From Candidatus Anammoxibacter sp. (GTDB lineage Bacteria; Planctomycetota; Brocadiia; Brocadiales; Anammoxibacteraceae), in contig JAIQZQ010000012.1 of assembly GCA_021777105.1 (NCBI GenBank), forward strand, positions 28,302-92,301: a stretch of 64,000 nt of DNA, given 5' to 3'. The notes below the pieces were generated by a model. The model saw only the letters and a list, made by a program, of their open reading frames with translations, did not search any database and was not told the DNA's origin. Below are positions 44,742-53,978 of this stretch, piece by piece (position 1 is the first letter of the stretch; every line of letters begins with the position of its first letter). Position numbers and translations under genes: made by a program.

Positions 44742-45170
44742 TATTGTCCGGTATTAATCAGCTGTTTTTTTGTTTCATAAATATATAATATTGCGAAAGG
44801 CTTGCGGCTTAGAGATTAAAATAAGCGCAAGTCTTTCAAAAATATTTCAGATTAGATTTTGCTCTAAAGTTAAAATGGTAGTTGTTTTAGATTTAAAATG
44901 TTGAAAAACTATCCCACGGACTACACGAAATGGCACGATTGTTATTTATTCGTGATCATTTCGTGATTTTCGTGGTCTTATTTTGCATAAGTGTAAGGTG
45001 TTTGCCTGTTTGATAACAACTTCATTTCATCAAAATATGTTTTCGAATTAAATTTTGAAAACTCAAATCTTTTATTCTTGGTGTTTTAAAAAATTTTCTT
45101 GTATTGTTCAAATAAATCAAAAATTTTTATTTTTTTTAATAACAATAACAAAAGGGGGTGGATGGGTAAT
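44742..45170 (+). other. Intergenic region before the giant oxidase
   Basis: No gene is supported. Around 44918-44982 words such as CGGACTACACGAAATGGCAC, TCGTGATCATTTCGTGATTT and TTCGTGGTC form imperfect repeats of a TTTCGTG motif, like common intergenic repeats. The ACTACACG word also occurs in the hairpin at 20860. A purine-rich site AAAGGGGGTGG (45151-45161) precedes the oxidase start. No convincing -35/-10 pair was found. Confidence 0.4.
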
Positions 45171-48100
45171 ATGAAAGGTAATATTAGTTTTTTTAGAATT
45201 AGTAAAAAATTAAAGCTCATGAAAGATTTTGGCGCTAAATTTTTATTTGTAGCTTTATTTGTAGCGGTTTTCAGCGGCATTAATTTGGCAAACTCATCAA
45301 TTTTTGCGGCAGCAGGCGATTCTCCTTGCCCGGAAGGCGCTCCGGTAAGGAAGTTTGAAATTTCAGCAATTGCAGTAAGTATAGTTTACAATAATTTTGG
45401 AGATGTTGACGCCCATAAAGAAGGCGCGGCAGGCTCAACCGGAACAACAAAAAGTCCGGGCGGTAAAATGTTTGCTCTTGAAAGGCAATCATATAATGGC
45501 GGAAAAGCTGTTGAAAATCCCTATAACAGTTCAGAAAAGATACAGGCCGCTGTTAAAGCTAATTTAACTACCCCTTCATATGAGGTGCAGCCGATTGTTA
45601 TGCGTTGCAATGTGGGCGATTGTGTAGAGATTAAATTAACTAATAAAGATCTTGCAAAAGCGTCGATTATGATAAGGAGGGCTCAGTATAATGTCCTTGA
45701 CGCTGAAGGCAACCTAGTAGGTAATAATGATACCCCGGGCTCTGTTGATCCTGGCAAGTCTCATACTTATACATTTTACATTGAAGATAAAGCTGAAAAC
45801 CAGGGCGCTTATCATATAGGCGTTATGTCTGAGTCTTTTATTGACTTGTCATACAGCGGCCTTTGGGGCGCGTTGATTGCCGAGCCAAAAGGGTCAAGAT
45901 ATCTTGCCGGATTAAATCCATGGAAAGCTGATGGGGAAACACTGTTTTCATCAGATTCTTTTGCGACCAGCGAAACCCCGCTTACATGGAGTGATTGGGA
46001 AGCTATTATTGTTCCTTGCGAAGGTGTAAACCCAGGTGAAAGCCCATCTTGCGACCGTATTTTTAATTCGCCGGGCGCGTTTAAAAACGGTGTAAGCAAA
46101 GCCGGTAAAATAAGCATGGGCGGCGAAGAAACCGATAACCCTCTAGGCGCATTTAGAGAGGCGGTAAGTTTCTTTCATGACGGCACGTTTATGGAAGGCG
46201 GCAGATTAAACCAGCCTGAAAAGAAAATGGCCTTCCCTGTTAGAGATTCCGCTATTACTGAGAAAGATAACCCAAAAGGCGCGGTTATTCTTCCGGTAAA
46301 AGGCGAACATGGCAGCAGCGGATTGTGGGAAGTAAGCGGTGGAGCCGGTGGCGGGGACGGCGGCAGTGTATGGGGCGAACGTTACGCGTACACAACACAT
46401 GCCGGTATTCTAGGCACTCGCGGTTGGCCTATGATGGGCCCTTCAGGTCCGGTTGATCCAAAGCAGGCCGCAAATAATAATACTAGCTGGAATGATGACC
46501 AGTTTCTTGGTGTTAAGGAAGACGACAGCGGAGCTTCTGAACATAAAACAAATTTTGGGAAATCATTCAACTATAGATCAGATCCTTTTTCATACCTGAA
46601 AGCTATTGATGAAGACGAATCACAGTCATATAGTAGCTATACTTACGGTGAACCGTCAACAGCATGTCCTCAAGCGTATGTGGGCGACCCTATGATTTGG
46701 AGAATTGTTCACGGCGGGGGCGAAGAACATCACGTTTTTCATCCGCACGGTTTTACCAGATGGGCTGAACAGCCTTATGAAGAGCATATAAGCGATCCTT
46801 TTACAGGCGAAGTAATTAAAAAGGACGGCAAGGCTGTTCATGGTTCTAGAATGTACATGCGCGGAATATGGAAATCAAAAGACGGCAATTTAACTGAATC
46901 ACTTGAACGGTCGGCCGCATTGCTAAAACACAGAAAAGATACACGATCTACAGCCTCAAATACTGTAGACGTTGCAATGATTGCGCCTCAGGAAGTTTTT
47001 GATGTAGAATTTGAGTGCGGCGCGGGCTCTTGCCATGGCGGGGCGGGCGATTGGGTTGAACATTGCCATGTTGCGGATCATTACACTATTGGAATGTGGA
47101 GATATATGAGAATATATGGAACAAGGCAGTCTAATCTTGCCGCGTTGCCTGGGCGTCCTGTTCCTGCTAAAGCAGTTAATTCTATAGAAATGCTTTCAAA
47201 GGGTGAAACTCCGGACGGCAAGTCTTTCTGTTCACAATTAACAGATCCTGAATGTCCGGATGTTGAAAATGACAAATCTGTTAATTTGGAAGCATGGGTA
47301 AAACATCTTTTACCTTCAAGAGGCGTTCAAAGAACCGGCGCTCCCGACCCACGTTTGCACCATGATGAAAAGAATGAGGATTCAGAGTGGAGAAATCCTG
47401 CTTATGATCCGTTTGACGCTAACCGTAACGGTATAGCTCAGGATATTGACGGTGACGGCATGTGTTTAAGCGAAGAAGATGACGAACATCTTTCAATCAA
47501 TGACGATGGAGAGTTTGTCGTTACAAACGACGGCACCACAACTGTTGTCAGGGCTTGCGCTGATGGCGGCGATCCCGCCGACTGGATTATAAATCCGCCT
47601 TGTGGTTCTCTTGACGGATCTTTTGACGCAAGTTCAGTGTATGGTCAAATGAGCATGGAAGGGCTTAGGGCTTTAACATGTATAATAAATGGCTATGACG
47701 GTGATCATTTTGACTGGAAAATTGTTGATACCAGCGATGGCCCTCTTGTTTTGAATCAGCCTGACGGGCCTTTATTCCAAAACTTTATTGAAGGTATTGG
47801 CGATCCCCAGGGACGATGGGCTAGATACAGAGACGCGGTTATGTATGAGTATGATGATGGTGAAGCAAAATCGTTAGGCTCTGTTGGACCTAGACCGGGT
47901 GTAAGAGCGGAGCTTATGTTTAATCCGCAAGACGGTCGTTTGGAATTTCCTATCATTCGACCTCTAAGAGGTATGAGACCTCCATTTCCGCCTAACAACC
48001 ATTCAGGCGCGCCGACTTTGGGCGAAACCAGCACTATTTCAGTTGTTGAACCTGACGCAACTCGCGCTGAGGCTGTAAAGGCTATTTTAAATGCGGATAA

Positions 48101-51100
48101 AAAAGACTTAGGAAAATATCCTGACGGTCTTTGCCCTAAAAACGCGCCTGTTCGTAGTTACGATATAGTTGCTACTGTTGCTTTAAATATTGCAGGCACG
48201 GCAGGCGATGATGATAAAGGTATTGTAGGCGTTATTTATAATCGTTTTGGAGATACTGATCCAAACGCGGTTGTCCATTCATTAAGAAATGATGAAGTTG
48301 ATATTTTGGCTCATAAGAGGGCGCCGGAGCAGTTGGCAATTCGTTGCAATGTAGGCGATTGTGTAGATGTACAGTTCAGATCGCATGCTACCGACTTTAA
48401 TCCTGTTCAGGATAACTTCTCTAAGCTCAATATGCATATCCATATGGTTCATTTTGACGTAGGTGGATCAGACGGTGTTATTGTCGGCGCTAACTGGGAG
48501 CAATCGGTTAGACCTTGCACGGATATAGGCCAGGTTGTTGATTTGGTGTCTGCTGCTAAGGATACTCTTGGTCCAAAATTTCTTGGGCTGGCTGAAGAGA
48601 TGCAGTACACAAAAGAAGGCCCACCGGCTCTTGGAGCGGGTGAAGGTCCAACTCATAATGTTATAGTTCCCGACGCTGAAGAGGGAATTGATCCTCATGA
48701 AAATTTCAAGGGTGTTAGCCCAATAGGGATAGCTCGCACAGCTAATGCTTTAAACTGGAGCGGAAGGCCATGGGAATATTCGCACTACAGATGGTATGCC
48801 GATATTCAGATGATGGCTTTTTGGCATCCACACATTGGCGGTTTTATAGCTTTTCCTTTAGGCACGGCCGACGGCACAATTGTTGAGCCGGAAGGTTCAG
48901 TGTATCGCGATAGGATTACCGGCGAGGAAAAGTATACATATTCCGACAAGGTAACTCAAAATCCTCTTATCGCCGCGCTTGGTCTTGGCGATGGTTTGAG
49001 AAACGACAAAGCTTCAAAAGCTGAATCTGGAACAGAAGATGGTTTCCCGATGTTAAAAGACGCTGGTATTTCAGAAGATTTTGGCGGAAATCCAGTTCTC
49101 GGTTGGGCGCTTGGTATGCTTGATTATGAAGAGAAAACAAAAGCTATAAATCTTACAGCTAAATTAAACAACAGAAAAGTTGAAACAGGCGAAGATATTC
49201 ACCTGTTCGGCAAAGTTGATTTTAGAGGCGGGCCTTCCGGCCTTGCCGCTGATGATTGCGGCGGTATAACTCCGATGGCCACATTGGGAGCAGTTGTAGA
49301 TGTTGTCGTTTTAGGAAAGGATCCGGCTGATGTTGCTCCGACCCTAAAACCGGAAATATTCCTGAAACACACCGGCGGAGCTTGCACAGGCGATGATGAA
49401 GGCGATTTAATTACAGACGACTCTGACATGGGTTCTCTTGCAAGTAAAGCGACTAAAGGCAAGGAAGGAACGTTAGACACAAATAGAATTTTCAATAGAA
49501 CTAACTCTATTTACGATGTTGATCCTGCCGCGTTTACAGTTAAACAGGATAGCGGAAACACTGAGAGCGTTGATGTTATTACAACAAGTGACAACGATCT
49601 TAATCAGAAAGCTGAACCAAGCTTCCGAGAGACTGTCTTTTGGTGGATGGATGATATTTATTTAATGTATGGCGAAGGCACAAGCCATACACCGTTTGAT
49701 AACAGAGAGACTTCTACTAACGGTGTAAGCGCTATTACGTTGCGTAATGAGCCGCTGGACAGAAGAATGAGTTTAGGGGAGCTTGAGCAGCATAAAGTAT
49801 TTACAAGCGGCCCTAAAGTTGGCGATCCTTCTACTCCAATGCTTTTAGCTAATCCGGGCGATAGATATATTATTCGCACGTTTGTTGGAGGCACCCAGGA
49901 TATGCATGCTTTCCGTTTCCTTGGACATAGGTTTGGAAATGAAAGACATAACGCAAAAACAAATCCAATTGATACTTTCCAGAATGGTATTGGATACTTT
50001 AACTCTTATGAGTTAATGGGCGGCGCAGGCGCAAGCTTTATAGATAAGAGCAATAAACAGCATAATATGCCTGGCGATTATCTATATTATTTGCCGATCG
50101 GCGCGCTTGATCTTAGCGCAGGCGCTTGGGGGCTTTTAAGAGTAGATGAAGAACAGAACCTTCAAAAATTAGATGATACAGGGAAAATCGAAATTGGTGG
50201 CGATCCTTGCGAGGCTAGAACTGTTGCTGAAATTAGAAAGTATGATATAACGGCGGTTAGCGTTAAAGGTAATCCTAACGTAGACCAGGCCAAGAATATT
50301 TTTGTGCTTGCTGATAGCGACGGTCAGCCAAATCAGAGGGCTGTTGAGGTTGCTCAACCGTTGGCTCTGAGAGTTGCCGCCGGCGAGTGTGTAGAAATCA
50401 CTCTTCATCCGCACCATTTAGAGGATGCAGAACGAAGAGTTAGTTTAACTTGCGGTCTTTTAGTTGGCGATCCTAAAAACTCATATGGCGTCAATGTCGG
50501 CAAGAATCTCGACAATGGCGGCACAGATCAGACTGTTGGTTCAGCCGCTAACGAGGCCGGCAAATCAGTAACATATAAATGGTTGGCTAATAATCAGGCC
50601 ACTTATGATTTTACAAACCCTGACGTTAAAGAAAAGGGCGGCGCAAAATCATGGGCCGGAAAAATAACAGGCGAGCAGGAGAAAGAGTTGGGCACTGCTC
50701 TTCTTGCCAGCATGGTTGATCCTTTAAAAGATTTAAATGAAGGCCTTTTCGGCGCGCTTATAGTTGAGCCAAAAGGTTCTACATGGAAACCTGCCGGTGG
50801 CCCAATGGGCGGAGTAGTAGCTGATGTTACTGATGGAGATGGGAACAAATTTAAAGAGTTTGTTCTTATTATGCATGAAACATCAAGACGGTTTGCCTCT
50901 AGTATTAGACCTCAGGGTCGTTTCCTTGGCGCGTTTAATTACCGCGCCTCAGGAACAAGCGGCCCTCCATTTGTAGATGTTGATCCAGGTTTGGTATTTA
51001 CCGCTAAAGCGGGAACACCGACACGCGTAAGATTGATATACGCAAATGGCTCTGAAGATAGAACATTTACTATGAATGGTCATCGTTGGGGGGTTGAGAG

Positions 51101-51650
51101 CGCGACTGAAGGCGCAAGAAGCGTTAGTGTTGTTGCTATGGGCCCAGGTATGAGATACGATATTGAGCTTGAAGGCAGCAGTGTTGACAATCCTGAAGGT
51201 CAGGCGCAACCAGGCCTTAGCAGTTTCCCCGGCGATTACTTCTTTGGCGTGGCTGAGATACGCAGCACGTCTGAGGGTGAAGGTCAGTGGGGCGTTATTC
51301 GTGTGGTTGATAAATCAGCGCAAATTGTCTCTGCTATTAAAGTAGAGCCTAAAGCAGCTAAGAAGTCAATTTTGTTAAAAAATGCCATGGTTTCCGTGCT
51401 TGATGACGAAGGTCAACCAATGGTTGGAGTAACGGTTAACGCCGAAGCTATAGGCGGAGCTGTTGTTAAGGAAACTTCGGCTGTAACAGACGCCGAAGGA
51501 AAGGCTACGTTTAAATTCAGATTCCCATTCAGGGCTGAAAAACCGGCCATAGTCTTCTCGGTTGAAGGAGCTTCTGAAACGCTTGTGGTTAAAGCTAAAG
51601 GACAAAAAGGTCCTAAGCCTCCAAAAGGGCCTAAACTTGCCAACCGTTAA
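45171..51650 (+). CDS. Giant secreted multicopper oxidase (MnxG/MofA-like), three tandem cupredoxin units
   Basis: Start 45171 is preferred (45162 and 45099 are in frame). The ~2159-residue product has a signal peptide (FLFVALFVAVFSGINLANSS) and three tandem units that open with CPEGAPVRKFEISAIAV, CPKNAPVRSYDIVATVAL and CEARTVAEIRKYDITAVSV, each with a (R)CNVGDCVEI-like strand. Copper motifs: unit 1 has HHVFHPHGF (His520-526) and HCHVADHYTIGM (His631-Cys632-His633, His637, Met642); unit 2 has HIHMVHFD (His1089, His1091) and WHPHIGG (His1219, His1221). Together these supply the type 1 and trinuclear ligands of one oxidase centre. Unit 3 lacks them. The end is a Big-1-like Ig domain (SVLDDEGQPMVGVTVNAEAI) and a basic KGPKPPKGPKLANR tail. 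Order and flanking sequence (VGDPMIWRIVHGGGEEH, GSDGVIVGANWEQSVRP) resemble putative manganese oxidases. Confidence 0.88.
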   Translation: MKGNISFFRISKKLKLMKDFGAKFLFVALFVAVFSGINLANSSIFAAAGDSPCPEGAPVRKFEISAIAVSIVYNNFGDVDAHKEGAAGSTGTTKSPGGKMFALERQSYNGGKAVENPYNSSEKIQAAVKANLTTPSYEVQPIVMRCNVGDCVEIKLTNKDLAKASIMIRRAQYNVLDAEGNLVGNNDTPGSVDPGKSHTYTFYIEDKAENQGAYHIGVMSESFIDLSYSGLWGALIAEPKGSRYLAGLNPWKADGETLFSSDSFATSETPLTWSDWEAIIVPCEGVNPGESPSCDRIFNSPGAFKNGVSKAGKISMGGEETDNPLGAFREAVSFFHDGTFMEGGRLNQPEKKMAFPVRDSAITEKDNPKGAVILPVKGEHGSSGLWEVSGGAGGGDGGSVWGERYAYTTHAGILGTRGWPMMGPSGPVDPKQAANNNTSWNDDQFLGVKEDDSGASEHKTNFGKSFNYRSDPFSYLKAIDEDESQSYSSYTYGEPSTACPQAYVGDPMIWRIVHGGGEEHHVFHPHGFTRWAEQPYEEHISDPFTGEVIKKDGKAVHGSRMYMRGIWKSKDGNLTESLERSAALLKHRKDTRSTASNTVDVAMIAPQEVFDVEFECGAGSCHGGAGDWVEHCHVADHYTIGMWRYMRIYGTRQSNLAALPGRPVPAKAVNSIEMLSKGETPDGKSFCSQLTDPECPDVENDKSVNLEAWVKHLLPSRGVQRTGAPDPRLHHDEKNEDSEWRNPAYDPFDANRNGIAQDIDGDGMCLSEEDDEHLSINDDGEFVVTNDGTTTVVRACADGGDPADWIINPPCGSLDGSFDASSVYGQMSMEGLRALTCIINGYDGDHFDWKIVDTSDGPLVLNQPDGPLFQNFIEGIGDPQGRWARYRDAVMYEYDDGEAKSLGSVGPRPGVRAELMFNPQDGRLEFPIIRPLRGMRPPFPPNNHSGAPTLGETSTISVVEPDATRAEAVKAILNADKKDLGKYPDGLCPKNAPVRSYDIVATVALNIAGTAGDDDKGIVGVIYNRFGDTDPNAVVHSLRNDEVDILAHKRAPEQLAIRCNVGDCVDVQFRSHATDFNPVQDNFSKLNMHIHMVHFDVGGSDGVIVGANWEQSVRPCTDIGQVVDLVSAAKDTLGPKFLGLAEEMQYTKEGPPALGAGEGPTHNVIVPDAEEGIDPHENFKGVSPIGIARTANALNWSGRPWEYSHYRWYADIQMMAFWHPHIGGFIAFPLGTADGTIVEPEGSVYRDRITGEEKYTYSDKVTQNPLIAALGLGDGLRNDKASKAESGTEDGFPMLKDAGISEDFGGNPVLGWALGMLDYEEKTKAINLTAKLNNRKVETGEDIHLFGKVDFRGGPSGLAADDCGGITPMATLGAVVDVVVLGKDPADVAPTLKPEIFLKHTGGACTGDDEGDLITDDSDMGSLASKATKGKEGTLDTNRIFNRTNSIYDVDPAAFTVKQDSGNTESVDVITTSDNDLNQKAEPSFRETVFWWMDDIYLMYGEGTSHTPFDNRETSTNGVSAITLRNEPLDRRMSLGELEQHKVFTSGPKVGDPSTPMLLANPGDRYIIRTFVGGTQDMHAFRFLGHRFGNERHNAKTNPIDTFQNGIGYFNSYELMGGAGASFIDKSNKQHNMPGDYLYYLPIGALDLSAGAWGLLRVDEEQNLQKLDDTGKIEIGGDPCEARTVAEIRKYDITAVSVKGNPNVDQAKNIFVLADSDGQPNQRAVEVAQPLALRVAAGECVEITLHPHHLEDAERRVSLTCGLLVGDPKNSYGVNVGKNLDNGGTDQTVGSAANEAGKSVTYKWLANNQATYDFTNPDVKEKGGAKSWAGKITGEQEKELGTALLASMVDPLKDLNEGLFGALIVEPKGSTWKPAGGPMGGVVADVTDGDGNKFKEFVLIMHETSRRFASSIRPQGRFLGAFNYRASGTSGPPFVDVDPGLVFTAKAGTPTRVRLIYANGSEDRTFTMNGHRWGVESATEGARSVSVVAMGPGMRYDIELEGSSVDNPEGQAQPGLSSFPGDYFFGVAEIRSTSEGEGQWGVIRVVDKSAQIVSAIKVEPKAAKKSILLKNAMVSVLDDEGQPMVGVTVNAEAIGGAVVKETSAVTDAEGKATFKFRFPFRAEKPAIVFSVEGASETLVVKAKGQKGPKPPKGPKLANR

Positions 51651-51696
51651 ACAGGTTGAATTGTTTTTCCTAAAAACAAGTAGTTCTTGATTTTTT

Positions 51697-51746
51697 AAAA
51701 AGGCCTGTTCTGGTTAATTTAAACCGGGACGGGCCTTTTTTTTTTG
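51697..51746 (+). terminator. Intrinsic terminator after the giant oxidase
   Basis: An AAAAAGGCCTGTTCTGGTT arm pairs with AACCGGGACGGGCCTTTTT across a short AT loop, followed by a run of T (51736-51745). A strong stem plus U-tract indicates rho-independent termination, separating the oxidase from the downstream propeller gene. Confidence 0.88.
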
Positions 51747-51905
51747 GTATAGTGGCGCTTAGGCGCCGTTAGTTTTTATTATCACTCAGGGCTCTAAATG
51801 ATTTTTTTTGATTAAGTTTAAGATAGCTTGATTGCTTTATGGTTAATAAGATATAATACCGGCTTGTTAAAAATATTAATAATGATATTACCGGGAAAAT
51901 AAATT

Positions 51906-53852
51906 ATGGAATTAAATGTTAATTTTATCAGAAAATTCAAGAGGTCTAAATTTGCTTTTTCTGTGAGTATTTTAATATTTTTTTGGCAAATCTTGGCTTT
52001 GAGCTCTTCTGAATTACCGATTGTAAACAAGCTCCGCGATCCGTCTGATTCAATACCATTAGTCTCAGGAAACGGTGCCGGCGAGTTTCCTATCAGTTTA
52101 GCTGTGGATTTAGACTCAAATATATTGTTCGTCGCTAATGAAGATAGCGATAGCATCTCCATTATAGATTGCAATCAAAATAAGGTAATAACGGCGGTTA
52201 AAGTTGGCGATGAACCGCATGACCTTGCGTTTAATCCTGTGACCAAAAAATTATATGTGACTAATAAGGATAGCAATGAGATTTTTGTAATTAATACAAA
52301 TTTAAAAAAGCCGAGAGTTATAAAAAAGATTAAGGTTCTTGGAGAAGACCCTATAGGTGTCGTTGTTAATTCGGTTACAAATAGAATATATGTTGCGCTT
52401 GCAAAAAGCGGGATTGTTTCAGTTTATGATGGCGAAAAAGACTGGTTGCTAAAAAATATTAAAGTTGGAATGGCCCCGGTTGATTTAGCGGTAAATACGA
52501 ATACCAATAAGATATATGTCACGAATATGCTTGAAAACACGGTTAGCGTGATTTCGGGTGAAAGAAACAGGGTTACTGAAACAATAAAGGTTGGCCGTGA
52601 TTGCATGGGCATCGCCGTAAACAGCAAAACTAATATGATATACGTTTGCAATCCAGCGGATATTGTAAATCATGTATCAGTAATAAATGGTGAGACAAAC
52701 TCTGTTATTGACCGTATTGTTGTGGATGATCACTCATTTTTTGCCGCAGTTAATGAAGAGACGAACACTGTTTACATAACAAATTCACTTGCAGATAGGG
52801 TTGATATTATTGACGGCGCCACAAATGCCCGCATTACAGCCATATTTTCAACCGGTGTAGGCGCCACGGGCGTGGCCGTTAATCCAAAAACAAATCAGAT
52901 ATATATTACTAACAGGGATAGCCATTCCATTGATGTTATAAACGGCTCCAACAATTCAATAAGCGATACTATAAAATTAAACCACGGTCCTCATGGCATT
53001 GCCGTGGACGCGGAATCAAATAAAATATATGTCGCTAATGTTTTAAGCAATGAGATTATAGTTATAGACGGCAATACCGCAAGCCCTGAGGCGGCGGTGC
53101 AAGTTGGAGATGTTTCTATGAGCGTTGCTGTAAATCCGAAAACAAAAATGGCTTATGCAACTAATTTTTCCACTGGAAATGTAAGCATAATTGAATTGCC
53201 GTTTAATCAGGTGGTTGGGTCGATTGATGTAGGCAGCGGGCCAAGAAATGTTGCTATAAATACAGAAAATAACACAATTTATGTCGTCAATAAAATAAGC
53301 AATGATTTAACTGTAGTTAACGGCGCGACTAATGAAATTAACGGCGTTGTTTCTGTTGGCGGCAGCCCGGAGGATGTTGCCGTTAATGCAATAACAAACA
53401 CAATTTATGTCGCTAATAGTAGCGGCAATGATTTAAGCGTTATAGACGGGATTTCAAATACCGTAACTGTCGCTATTCCGGTAGGCCAAAGTCCGGAAGG
53501 GGTCGCAGTCAACCATGTTACCAATATGGTGTATGTTGCTAATCGCGCTTCTAATACGGTTAGTGTTATTAACGGGAACCGAAACCAACTTGTTAAAAAT
53601 GTTGAAGTTGGAAATGAGCCCGGCGGTATATCCGTCGATTTAGGTTCTAACATAATATATGTGGCAAATCGTAAAAGCGGCAATGTTTCAGTAATTAACG
53701 GGTATACGAATACTGTGATTAAAGAATTCAAAGTTGGCGATTCTCCGGAAGATGTTGACGTAAATGTTGCAACCGGCGAGGTTTATGTGGCTAATAGCGA
53801 ATCTAATGACATCACTGTCATTAACAATAGCTTTTTTAAGAGACGAAACTAA
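51906..53852 (+). CDS. Secreted YVTN beta-propeller protein, 14 blades
   Basis: A 648-residue protein with an N-terminal hydrophobic export segment (FAFSVSILIFFWQILAL). The rest is fourteen ~42-residue YVTN/YncE-type repeats of the form P.GVAVN..TN.IYVAN...N.VSVI(N/D)G..N.V...I.VG, i.e. two seven-blade propellers in tandem. No haem motif, catalytic residue or transmembrane anchor is seen. YVTN propellers in other surface proteins mediate protein contacts or cofactor-dependent redox chemistry; here a scaffold or binding role is inferred. It sits 256 bases after the terminator of the oxidase gene, so it has its own promoter or starts the next transcription unit. Confidence 0.9.
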   Translation: MELNVNFIRKFKRSKFAFSVSILIFFWQILALSSSELPIVNKLRDPSDSIPLVSGNGAGEFPISLAVDLDSNILFVANEDSDSISIIDCNQNKVITAVKVGDEPHDLAFNPVTKKLYVTNKDSNEIFVINTNLKKPRVIKKIKVLGEDPIGVVVNSVTNRIYVALAKSGIVSVYDGEKDWLLKNIKVGMAPVDLAVNTNTNKIYVTNMLENTVSVISGERNRVTETIKVGRDCMGIAVNSKTNMIYVCNPADIVNHVSVINGETNSVIDRIVVDDHSFFAAVNEETNTVYITNSLADRVDIIDGATNARITAIFSTGVGATGVAVNPKTNQIYITNRDSHSIDVINGSNNSISDTIKLNHGPHGIAVDAESNKIYVANVLSNEIIVIDGNTASPEAAVQVGDVSMSVAVNPKTKMAYATNFSTGNVSIIELPFNQVVGSIDVGSGPRNVAINTENNTIYVVNKISNDLTVVNGATNEINGVVSVGGSPEDVAVNAITNTIYVANSSGNDLSVIDGISNTVTVAIPVGQSPEGVAVNHVTNMVYVANRASNTVSVINGNRNQLVKNVEVGNEPGGISVDLGSNIIYVANRKSGNVSVINGYTNTVIKEFKVGDSPEDVDVNVATGEVYVANSESNDITVINNSFFKRRN

Positions 53853-53978
53853 TTGTTTTCTTTGTTCTCACGCCTGTACGTTGAAATTCATTCCAAACCC
53901 TAACACCGCTATGCTTGACCATACGTTAAAAATTTTATATTATATTACGAAAATATATACATTTAAATTAATAGGTAG

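Noticed and set aside
45171..51650. Ordinary laccase/CueO-type oxidase
   Set aside because: Length is about four times that of CueO, and the copper motifs are in the order L3-L4 then L1-L2 rather than L1-L2-L3-L4.
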